From NCBI GenBank assembly GCA_029448655.1, contig JACCLO010000003.1, positions 1,736,001 to 1,800,000 of the forward strand: a stretch of DNA of 64,000 nucleotides, written 5' to 3'. Of this stretch, positions 55,837-64,000 are shown in pieces. The first letter of the stretch is position 1. Each line of letters starts with the position of its first letter. Source of the DNA: Wolfiporia cocos (Eukaryota; Basidiomycota; Agaricomycetes; Polyporales; Phaeolaceae). Position numbers and translations under genes: made by a program. A model generated the notes under the pieces. That model was not told where the DNA came from and did no database searches. It was given only the letters and a program-made list of their open reading frames with translations.

Positions 55837-58800
55837 ATGTCCGGCCAACAAACCCCGGCCTTCTCGCAACACACCCCCGACCCCTTGGCCGCAACCTTCT
55901 TCGAGGACTTCGGGCGCATGTCCGTACAGGACAGTATGCATGCCCCGCATCCCGTAGAAGAAGCTCCGGTACAGGAGGGTACCGTAGCCGGAAACAGCTA
56001 CCTCCACTCGGTCCGAACCTTCGCCCCCAACCAGGTACCAGCAGCAGAATTCTACGACCAGGCATTCGCCCTCGCCCAAAATCAGTCAGCCACGATTCGG
56101 GGTGGAAGCCAGCTGGGTCACATAGACTCACCACTGGCTCTCCAATGGGCATTCCCGCCCAACCCCACAACGGCAGACTTCGGCGCACGATGCCAACAGG
56201 TCGTGCAGGCAATGGTAGCAGTAGGGACATGGTCGCGAGAAATGGGAGCACGATTCCTCCGGGAGGCTCAACGGTTGCAGGCAGACGCTCTCCAAGCCGG
56301 AGACGCAGCATCGCTCCACAGCCAGGCACCACCCCCCATCAGGACCCCCGTCTCGGTCGCAGAAAGCAGGTTCCGTCCGGTAGAAAACTGGGTTCGATCG
56401 GTGCACATGCACTCTCCCCAGCGAACACCGCGCGGATCCCGGCCTCTCCCCACTCCCCCGACTCGAGGAAACTCCCGGCAGACAAACCCGTTCCTGCCCG
56501 GCTACACGCCACCGGTACTCACAGCCCCAGTCCCCGACAACTTCGCCCAGGCAGCCCGACCCGCGCATAACATGTCCGGTTACCCAGGACCAACACAGAA
56601 CGCGCCCGTGAACACCTGGGGAGCCGCGCCTCTCCAGGGAACTCGTGCGTCTATGTGGAGGCCAATGAAACCGGCATCCTCGCAATGGGATGCCTACTCG
56701 GTACTGCCCGAACCACGGCCCGACCCCCGGTATAAGTCCAAAGTCAGGGAACCGGAGGCCTTCACTGGCACCGGATTCACGGACTGGTACATGCGGCTTC
56801 AGCTCTACATCGACGACAACGCCCCCATCCTCTTCACCGACTCAAAGAAGGTGGGCGCGGCAATCTCGCTGATCCGCGGTCCCAAGGTCGACTCATGGGT
56901 AACGGCGTTCACCAGGGAACACTACCTGGGAGGACAATGGAGGGTCAGTTGGCAACGGTTCGTCTGGGAGCTGCACCAAAAGTTCGACGACCCGGACCTG
57001 GAGAAAAAGGCGGCAGTAGCGGCAGAACGGCTCACCATGACGCTCGGTAAAGGCGAGGAGTACTTCCAGGAGCTAGAACGACTCCTGGGAGAAGCCAAGT
57101 ACGACAGGGAAAACCAGGTGGTCCACAGCTGGGTCACCAGGGCTATCCCCAAGGACATCTACTCCTCGGTTCACCAGGCTTTCGTCGCCGCCACCGTCAA
57201 CGACAAATCGCAGCGTGGGTACAATATCCAGATCCCGGAGGATTACGAATCCTGGAAACAGGCCATCCTCCGGACCGACAACGCGATGCGTCGACTCCGG
57301 GACGAGGAGAAACTGCGGAGCACCAAGGGTACCACGGACAAGGGCAAGGAGCGCGCTAAGCCCGAACGCGCTCCCCGAGCGGAGCCAACAGCGGAAGAAC
57401 GGGCAAACTTGCTCAAGAGGAAGTGCCACTCTTGCAGCAAGACGCAGGCCGAGGCACCTGGTAAGGGATGCACCAAGACATCCTGGCACCAAACAAACTG
57501 GCGGCCCAAGACCAACACCACCCCCGCCGCCAGTGGATCCGGAACGCAGCGAACTCGGCAGGCTATCGCAGGGAATGAAGCTCCCACGGTCCTCAGCGAA
57601 ATCCCCCAGGAGGACTTTGTCCGAATGGTGGCCGCCTGGGCCAAGGAGAACCCTGACGCTGCAAAAGAAGCCGGGTTCGCACCCACTCAGGTAAGTCCCT
57701 CCCCCTCGAATCGCTTTTCAGTATTGGAAGTAGAAGAACCAGTAAACTCCAAAAAAAGTGACTCGGCTGCCACGGAGGACGACGAACCGGTGGATGGACT
57801 ATATGGGCTAGGAACCGGGGCCCCGATATTAGAACCAGTATCTGTACCTCTCGCATCTGTAGAATCAGACATAGATGACGACGACGGAGCTTCAACATGC
57901 TCCGACGACTCGTTTGTAACAGCCTTGGAGGCGCCTCCCACTGGAGTGTGGCGGGAGGCAAATACCGTGCTTAATTCCTCCAATGTTAATGTAACATATG
58001 TTCCGATGGATGTGGATCCGGTAGTGACACCTGATGTGGAAATGGCAGACGCATCAGGTGCCACTAAGAAAACAGAAAAGAAAATGCGGCGTAGACGCGT
58101 CAAGAAAAGGACGGTCACGCTCGACATATACCTAGACCACCCGCGGGCAATCCCACCTGAGCGCAAAAGCGAAGGTGCCGCTGGGTACGACCTCTACTCT
58201 GCGGAGGAGGTCGTTGTTCCTAATGGGAAACGTATCACCGTAGACACTGGCATCAAGATCAGGATGCCAGCCGGTGTATACGGACGTATCGCTCCACGAT
58301 CCGGACTCGCCCTCAAGGGAGTCGACGTGGAGGGCGGTGTAGTAGACGAAGACTACACCGGCCAAGTAAAAGTCATACTGAATAATCAGACTGGAGCAGA
58401 TTATCAGGTCGAGTATGGGGACAGAATCGCCCAGTTCATACTCGAATGCAATATGACACCCAACACCAAGATTGTCAAATTGATCCGCGAAACCACGCGA
58501 GGAACACAGGGTTTCGGTTCAACTGGTGAAAAACTCAGGGGAAGTGTAGTGGTCATCCAGACGGGAAAACGGGGAAAGCAGATCGAAGTACCGATCACTC
58601 TCCACCGCCCCGACGGACGTGCCCTCTTCACAAAGGCTCTCATCGATTCCGATTCCACTGGATCGGTGATTAGTAAGTCCTACGTGGAGGAACACCGACT
58701 CGAGCAGATCCCATTGGACCGCCCTATCAAGCTGTTCAACGCGGACGGATCGACCAACAGCATGGGGCTCATGACGCACTACGTCGAACTCCAAATGCAG

Positions 58801-61800
58801 ATCGACACACACTTGGAAACCCGCAAGTTCCACGTTACGGAACTTAGCTCCGCGGACATCTTTCTAGGCTTCGACTGGCTCGAAGACCACAACCCTTCCA
58901 TCGACTGGAAGAAGCGACGGATCACGTTCTCTTGTGACTGCGAACACGAGCAGATCGAGGACGGTGATCACATTTATTACATTTTCGCTGACGCATGGAT
59001 CCGAAACAGGGACGAGTGCAGAGCGGACATCGCCGAACGAGTCCGCGCCACGAAGGCAACCGAAATCGCCATCGCGACTGGCAAAACCACGGAAGCCAAA
59101 ACGTTCGAGGAGGTCGTACCCGAGTACTTGCACGAATTCAAAGACGTGTTTGAGGAAAAGGAATTCGACACACTCCCGGAACGGCGACCGTGGGACCACG
59201 CCATCGAACTCCTCCCCAATTCGGAACCATACGCGGGCAAGATCTACGCCCTTTCACCTAGAGAACAAGAAGCATTGGACGATTTCCTAGAAGAACAACT
59301 GCGCACGGGCCGCATCCACCCATCGAAGTCACCATGGGGGGCACCCTTCTTCTTTGTCAAAAAGAAGGATGGGAAACTACGCCCTATCCAGGACTATCGA
59401 AAGTTGAACCAGATGACCAAGAAGAACAAGTACCCGCTCCTGCTCATCACGGAGCTGCTCAACAAGCTTAAACGTGCTAAGTACTTTTCCAAATTGGACA
59501 TTCGTTGGGGATACACCAACGTCCGAATCAAGGAAGGCGACGAAGAGAAAGCCGCCTTCATCACTAATAGAGGGCTCTACGAGCCATTAGTAATGTTCTT
59601 CGGAATGTGCAACGCACCGGGCACATTCCAGACCTTGATGAACGACATATTTAGAGACCTAGTCCTCACGGGGAAGGTCATTGTATATTTAGACGATATC
59701 CTTATTTTCACGGAGAACCAGAAAGAACATAGAGAGATCCTGCGCAAGGTTCTTTTGGTTCTCCGTCAAAATAAGCTAACCTGTAAACCAGAGAAGTGCG
59801 AGTTCGAGAAATCCGAAGTAGAGTACTTAGGGCACATAATCTCTCACGGGGAAATCCGTATGGACCCCGCGAAGGTCGCCGCAGTAGCCGAATGGCCGGC
59901 ACCTCGGAACAAGAAAGAAGTGCAATCCTTCATCGGATTTGCCAACTTCTACCGGAGATTCATACCCAAGTTCTCAACGGTAGCACGCCCCCTTATCAAT
60001 CTAACCAAAGATGGAGAATGGCAATGGGGCGTGACAGAACAGGAATGCTTTGACAAGTTAAAAAACATCTTCGTCACAGCACCTGTACTAGGGATACCAA
60101 ACGATGACGATCCATTCCGCATCGAAGCAGACTCTTCAGACTTCGCAACTGGAGCCTGCCTCATGCAGAATCAGGACGGCATCTGGAAACCCATAGCGTA
60201 CCATTCAAAGACGCTACTACCGGCAGAACGAAACTACGAGATCTACGATCGCGAACTACTAGCTATAATGCACGCCCTAGACGAATGGCGGCATTTTGTA
60301 ATGGGTGCAAAACACCCTGTAGAAGTACTAACGGACCATAAGAACCTAGAATACTTTAAAACCCCACAAAAGATTAATCCACGACAGGCCCGGTGGATGA
60401 CGGAACTTGCCGAGTATGACCTACAACTCGTGCACATCCCCGGGAAGACCAATGGAAGGGCAGACGGCCTATCCCGAAGAGGCGATCACGACGACAACAA
60501 GGATCACCTCGAAGGACAGATCGTCTTGAAGGAACACCTCTTCGCCAAAGACAGCGCAGAAAGGCTGAGATCCTCATTCTATACCCTACCTCACGGAATC
60601 ACCCACGAGGAGGTAAAAGAAAGGATCAAAGCAGAAGCCGCTCTCTACGACAAGGAGGTAGTAGAAGGATCAGTGGAAACGGCCGAGGACGGCCTACGCT
60701 ACAGGAGGGGGAAGTTGATCATTCCGAGAGACGAGGAATTAATCGGAAAAATCATTTCTTCATTCCACGACACGGTCTCGGCAGGACATCCCGGTACTGA
60801 AAACACGTACACCGCCATTCACCGATCATACTGGTGGCCAAAGATGCGAAACGACATCCGCCAGTACGTCAAGGCATGTATCAAGTGCCAAAGAGCCAAG
60901 CCAGACCGCTCAAAGAGAGCCGCACCACTGAACCCAAATCCAACACCCGCACACAACTGGGAGAACATTTCCGTTGATATGATCACGGGACTTCCAGTAT
61001 CCAAGGGTCGGGACGCTATTATTGTAGTTGTAGACATGAAATCCAAGGACTATATCGCAGTCCCAACCACAACCAGGCTTACCGCCGAAGGTTGGGCCAA
61101 CATATTTGTAGATAAAGTATACGCACAGCACGGACTACCAAAGAAAGCATTTAGCGACAGAGGACCACAGTTTGTATCGGACTTCATCAAAGATGTGTAC
61201 CGTAGATTAGGCATCGAGGGAAACCCCAGTACCGCGTTCCACCCACAGACAGATGGGCAGACGGAGCGAATGAACCAGGAACTGGAGGTGTACCTACGAT
61301 TATTTATTAACGACACCCATACCAACTGGCTGGACCTACTCCCGCTAGCAGCATTTGCGTACAAGTGTCACGTACATAGTAGCACGGGCTACAGCCCCTT
61401 TTACCTCACTCACGGATACCACCCATTTACAGGCGTGGAGGCACCAGAGCTGGAAGAGGGGGTGGGAACAGCCAAGGATTGGGTCGAGCACATGCACGAG
61501 GTCAGCCAAACCGCTTCGAAGAATCTCGAGAAAGCCAAACTTCGTATGAAAGAATACTACGACCGGAAACGAACCAATCCCCACGAGTACAACGAAGGGG
61601 ACATGGTTTGGGTCGATGGGCGAAACATTAACATGGGAAACCCTACGAAGAAACTCGATTCAAAGCGGTACGGTCCATACAAGGTCACCAAGAAAGTCGG
61701 ACATGGAGCATACGAACTGGACTTGCCCGCAGACATGCGAGGCATATACCCTGTATTTAACGAAGTCCTACTACTACCGTATCATGCTCCGGCTTTCCCC

Positions 61801-62460
61801 AATCAGAACCATAACGAACGAACGGAAGGCAATGACGCTCGCAGGCCTCTCAGGATCCTCGCATCCAGGGAAGACCGAGGGCGAGTCGAGCTGGAAGTTG
61901 AATGGTCTGATGGGACAACGACATGGGAAAGGAAACGCGGATTGACTCCCTGGCAGGATTTGGTAACAAAATACTTCGAAGAAAGACCAACCGCTCCCGG
62001 ACATCAGTGGAAGAACAGACACACTGAATGGGACCCGGAGTGGGAAAACTTCGAGCAGAAATCCATCGCCATGGGACTCAGACAAAACCCGAACGAGTTC
62101 ATCATCCACGACGATGTAGACATCGAAATACTGAAGGATGCGAAAATTCCCTTCTACATTTACCCAAAACAACTCGTCGCCAGGAACTTCTGGTTTTGCA
62201 ATCCCAAAACCCGTGTAATACAATATGGCATACAAGTGGGACAATGCATAGAATCCACGATACCCAACAATCCGGGCTGGATCTATCCCGTACAGTATAC
62301 CATACAGATGGCGAACCCACACATCTGTCAGAAACACGGACACGACCACCCATGTCACGTTGACCAAAACTTCTGCAAAGTAATTGCTGGGCGCGGGGAC
62401 ACGCAGCTAGAAGAGGGGGTACTGTCACAAGCCGATTTCTTTCGCCTAGCTAGTGACTAG
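55837..62460 (+). CDS. Gag-dUTPase-protease-RT-RNaseH-integrase polyprotein (element 2)
   Basis: One uninterrupted frame of 2,207 codons. Gag occupies about residues 1-570; it lacks a CCHC knuckle but has CHSC..C..H near 530 (CHSCSKTQAEAPGKGC then TSWH). A dUTPase lies at about 760-898 with all five motifs (AAGYDLYSAEE, APRSGLALKG, GVVDEDYTGQV, GDRIAQFIL, RGTQGFGSTG). The protease follows (about 930-1030), but its active-site motif reads LIDSDSTGS, with Asp939 where the catalytic triad normally has Gly. RT has YLDD near 1285 and RNase H EADSSDFATG near 1430. The integrase has HPG/CIKCQRAKP and VDMITG, SDRGPQF, QTERMNQELE. It ends with a GPY/F segment and a chromodomain-like ILASREDRGRVELEVEWSDG. 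The last dozen codons lie inside the 3' LTR. Start chosen: first ATG of the frame. Confidence 0.93.
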   Translation: MSGQQTPAFSQHTPDPLAATFFEDFGRMSVQDSMHAPHPVEEAPVQEGTVAGNSYLHSVRTFAPNQVPAAEFYDQAFALAQNQSATIRGGSQLGHIDSPLALQWAFPPNPTTADFGARCQQVVQAMVAVGTWSREMGARFLREAQRLQADALQAGDAASLHSQAPPPIRTPVSVAESRFRPVENWVRSVHMHSPQRTPRGSRPLPTPPTRGNSRQTNPFLPGYTPPVLTAPVPDNFAQAARPAHNMSGYPGPTQNAPVNTWGAAPLQGTRASMWRPMKPASSQWDAYSVLPEPRPDPRYKSKVREPEAFTGTGFTDWYMRLQLYIDDNAPILFTDSKKVGAAISLIRGPKVDSWVTAFTREHYLGGQWRVSWQRFVWELHQKFDDPDLEKKAAVAAERLTMTLGKGEEYFQELERLLGEAKYDRENQVVHSWVTRAIPKDIYSSVHQAFVAATVNDKSQRGYNIQIPEDYESWKQAILRTDNAMRRLRDEEKLRSTKGTTDKGKERAKPERAPRAEPTAEERANLLKRKCHSCSKTQAEAPGKGCTKTSWHQTNWRPKTNTTPAASGSGTQRTRQAIAGNEAPTVLSEIPQEDFVRMVAAWAKENPDAAKEAGFAPTQVSPSPSNRFSVLEVEEPVNSKKSDSAATEDDEPVDGLYGLGTGAPILEPVSVPLASVESDIDDDDGASTCSDDSFVTALEAPPTGVWREANTVLNSSNVNVTYVPMDVDPVVTPDVEMADASGATKKTEKKMRRRRVKKRTVTLDIYLDHPRAIPPERKSEGAAGYDLYSAEEVVVPNGKRITVDTGIKIRMPAGVYGRIAPRSGLALKGVDVEGGVVDEDYTGQVKVILNNQTGADYQVEYGDRIAQFILECNMTPNTKIVKLIRETTRGTQGFGSTGEKLRGSVVVIQTGKRGKQIEVPITLHRPDGRALFTKALIDSDSTGSVISKSYVEEHRLEQIPLDRPIKLFNADGSTNSMGLMTHYVELQMQIDTHLETRKFHVTELSSADIFLGFDWLEDHNPSIDWKKRRITFSCDCEHEQIEDGDHIYYIFADAWIRNRDECRADIAERVRATKATEIAIATGKTTEAKTFEEVVPEYLHEFKDVFEEKEFDTLPERRPWDHAIELLPNSEPYAGKIYALSPREQEALDDFLEEQLRTGRIHPSKSPWGAPFFFVKKKDGKLRPIQDYRKLNQMTKKNKYPLLLITELLNKLKRAKYFSKLDIRWGYTNVRIKEGDEEKAAFITNRGLYEPLVMFFGMCNAPGTFQTLMNDIFRDLVLTGKVIVYLDDILIFTENQKEHREILRKVLLVLRQNKLTCKPEKCEFEKSEVEYLGHIISHGEIRMDPAKVAAVAEWPAPRNKKEVQSFIGFANFYRRFIPKFSTVARPLINLTKDGEWQWGVTEQECFDKLKNIFVTAPVLGIPNDDDPFRIEADSSDFATGACLMQNQDGIWKPIAYHSKTLLPAERNYEIYDRELLAIMHALDEWRHFVMGAKHPVEVLTDHKNLEYFKTPQKINPRQARWMTELAEYDLQLVHIPGKTNGRADGLSRRGDHDDNKDHLEGQIVLKEHLFAKDSAERLRSSFYTLPHGITHEEVKERIKAEAALYDKEVVEGSVETAEDGLRYRRGKLIIPRDEELIGKIISSFHDTVSAGHPGTENTYTAIHRSYWWPKMRNDIRQYVKACIKCQRAKPDRSKRAAPLNPNPTPAHNWENISVDMITGLPVSKGRDAIIVVVDMKSKDYIAVPTTTRLTAEGWANIFVDKVYAQHGLPKKAFSDRGPQFVSDFIKDVYRRLGIEGNPSTAFHPQTDGQTERMNQELEVYLRLFINDTHTNWLDLLPLAAFAYKCHVHSSTGYSPFYLTHGYHPFTGVEAPELEEGVGTAKDWVEHMHEVSQTASKNLEKAKLRMKEYYDRKRTNPHEYNEGDMVWVDGRNINMGNPTKKLDSKRYGPYKVTKKVGHGAYELDLPADMRGIYPVFNEVLLLPYHAPAFPNQNHNERTEGNDARRPLRILASREDRGRVELEVEWSDGTTTWERKRGLTPWQDLVTKYFEERPTAPGHQWKNRHTEWDPEWENFEQKSIAMGLRQNPNEFIIHDDVDIEILKDAKIPFYIYPKQLVARNFWFCNPKTRVIQYGIQVGQCIESTIPNNPGWIYPVQYTIQMANPHICQKHGHDHPCHVDQNFCKVIAGRGDTQLEEGVLSQADFFRLASD
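62409..62419 (+). promoter_or_regulatory. polypurine tract of element 2
   Basis: AGAAGAGGGGG lies 3 nt upstream of the 3' LTR, where plus-strand priming is expected. It is also coding (the QLEEGV region of the polyprotein). Confidence 0.75.
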
Positions 62461-62795
62461 AGCCTGAACCCTTATCTTATCTAAGCGCGCGCCTAAGCAG
62501 TCACGTGCAAGACCCCGAACACCCTACCACGTGTTACCAGCCCCCCGGACACTCTGTGCCGTGTACCTACACCCATTATAGGGTTTACCATAATATCGGA
62601 CTCTCAGCTTACGTAATAACTGTACAGCAGCCAAACAATGTACAAACAGTAGAATAGCATATATACTGGCCGACGAGCAGGGTAGCACCCCAGACTTGTC
62701 TTGGCCTTATACGCCTTGAGTAGCCTCAGACTAGGATTGCGCTGAAACGCGAGTAACAATCCCCTGAGTAGTTGCTTGAAGTGTTGCTTGTGTCA
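62423..62795 (+). repeat. 3' LTR of element 2
   Basis: 373 bp, one base different from the 5' LTR by eye. It supplies the last codons and stop (62458-62460) of the polyprotein. Confidence 0.95.
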
Positions 62796-62800
62796 ATCAC

Positions 62801-63209
62801 ATATCAAATATCACACATTCTTGTATATATACTGTACTGTATGGAGAACTATTCTCCAGCTCGGTTTTGATCAATTCCAACAAATCATCTACATCATCTT
62901 GGTCTAGGCAAAAATCTGACACATTGATGATGTCATGTCAGGCCAATGACAACATGAACTTGCATCTACTGGCCTGTTATGGTAATTTCCTTACCCAATC
63001 AAGTTGTATGACCACTATTTAAGATTCTGTGATTTTTCGGTTGGCTCCTGAGTGTGTCTCTCTTGCAGCTTATCAGTGGCTGGGCTTGCAATGCATTATC
63101 ACCCATCTTCTTCCTGTGCTTCTTGTGCCACCATGAGAAACATCAGATGGTGTGCATGCTACAGACTCTATCTCTAGTTTGACCCTGCATCCATCTGTCT
63201 CTAGCATCA
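62801..63209. other. 410-bp spacer between two related LTR elements
   Basis: AT-rich, no gene recognised. It is the original host sequence on the right of the element 2 insertion. Confidence 0.5.
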
Positions 63210-64000
63210 TGTCACAAGCCGATTTTCTCCAACTTGCTTGCGACTAGGAACAACCCTTATCTTATCTAAGCGCCCGCCTATGCATCACATGCAAGGACCC
63301 CGAACACCCCACACGTGCCTACACAGACCCCGGACACCCTTGATGTGGCTCTACACCTACGATAGCGTTTACCATACTCTAAACGGTCTATCAGCTTACG
63401 TAATACTGTATAGTAGCCAAACATGTACAAACAGCCTATGAGCATATATACCAGCCAGACGAGCAGGGAGCACCCCAGACTCGTCTTGGCCTTTGTTGCC
63501 TTGAGTAGCCTCAGACTAGGAATACGCTTTCACGTGAGTAATATTCCCCTGAGTAGTTGCTTGAGAATACGCTTGTGTCATAAGACGAGTCTCCACCCCG
63601 TTCTGAGTTCATTCCAGAACAACCCCGGCGCACTAGGGGCAAAGTGCATTGTTTCTTTGCCCTCGCTTGACTTCGGTCTTGCGGGTGATAGACTCTTATC
63701 CTCCCGTATCCCAGGGACAAGGGACAGGGTTCAGGGGGATTACACTTGTGAACAGTGTGTAGGGGACCACTCCTACCGTTGCTTCTAAGCTACTGGGCCA
63801 CCGTCGTGCAATGCGGCGTAAAGGCTTTGGGTTACAACCCCACCATAGTAGACGTGTACCCGACGCGAAATAATCAAAGGCGTTAAGGGGCCCTACGGCA
63901 GATTACAGAGGCACTGGGCACCTATTTACGCGCATTACCGCGCCACTGTACGGGCATTACTGCCCCCTCGTTACTATAACAACCCAGCGCCCTACAAGGC
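63210..64000 (+). mobile_element. 5' end of a diverged relative of element 2 (cut by window end)
   Basis: A 371-bp LTR at 63210-63580 (TGTCACAAGCC..TTGTGTCA) aligns throughout with the LTR of element 2, with many substitutions and small indels. TATATA at 63445-63450, AGACTCGTCTT at 63477-63487 and a primer site AAGACGAGTCT at 63582-63592 keep the same spacing. The leader continues to the window end; coding would begin outside. Whether this is a full element or a remnant cannot be told. Confidence 0.85.

Larger units (their letters stand above)
54698..62795 (+). mobile_element. young Ty3/gypsy LTR retrotransposon (element 2)
   Basis: An 8,098-bp complete element with two 373-bp LTRs (TGTCACAAG..TTGTGTCA), flanked by a perfect 5-bp target duplication ATCAC (54693-54697 and 62796-62800). 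By eye the LTRs differ at one base (54949 T versus C in the right LTR), so insertion is very recent. The internal region has a roughly 765-bp leader, one gag-pol ORF of 2,207 codons that runs into the 3' LTR, a polypurine tract, and a primer-binding site one nucleotide after the 5' LTR. A diverged relative begins 415 bp downstream. Confidence 0.96.

Overview
The window is nuclear DNA of a filamentous basidiomycete, most likely an Agaricomycete. The genes carry many GT..AG introns of about 50-80 bp and some very small exons. One gene belongs to the DUF6533 membrane family, which I know only from Basidiomycota. The transposons are Ty3/gypsy chromovirus-type elements. I cannot name the species. 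Gene models were built by hand; wherever I closed every exon, the total is a multiple of three.

Layout. 0.5-7.8 kb (-): acetyl-CoA carboxylase ACC1, 12 exons, 2,238 aa. 8.3-10.3 kb (-): an agmatinase-type ureohydrolase with a signal peptide, spread over many small exons. 11.6-14.4 kb (+): a Zds1/Zds2-type polarity protein. 18.3-23.2 kb (+): a RING-H2 / PH / VWA protein with the architecture of Ste5/Far1 mating-MAPK scaffolds, whose RING domain is split by a 1.2-kb intron. 25.1-26.8 kb (+): a DUF6533 membrane protein. 27.6-40.3 kb: a second, broken copy of that gene, split by about 11 kb of nested transposons. 40.9-44.0 kb (-): a copper P-type ATPase (CCC2). 44.4-45.7 kb (+): dynactin p22/p24. 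48.5-49.8 kb (+): an unrecognised Ser/Pro-rich protein. 50.4-51.9 kb (+): gamma-glutamyl phosphate reductase (PRO2). 52.1-53.6 kb (-): a NASP/Sim3-type histone chaperone. 54.7-62.8 kb: a complete, very young LTR retrotransposon with one 2,207-codon ORF. 63.2 kb to the end: the 5' end of a diverged relative.

The host genes are mostly unlinked housekeeping functions (lipid synthesis, proline synthesis, copper transport, dynein motility, histone handling) plus two signalling/polarity proteins. The novelty lies in the mobile DNA. Both LTR retrotransposon families encode a dUTPase domain, but at different places relative to the protease. In both families the 11 nt after the 5' LTR are complementary to an LTR segment 32-35 nt downstream of a TATA box, which is the layout expected of Tf1-like self-primed reverse transcription. 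The nest also holds two copies of a roughly 715-bp foldback element with 7-bp target duplications and RNA polymerase III A/B boxes inside its long inverted repeats.
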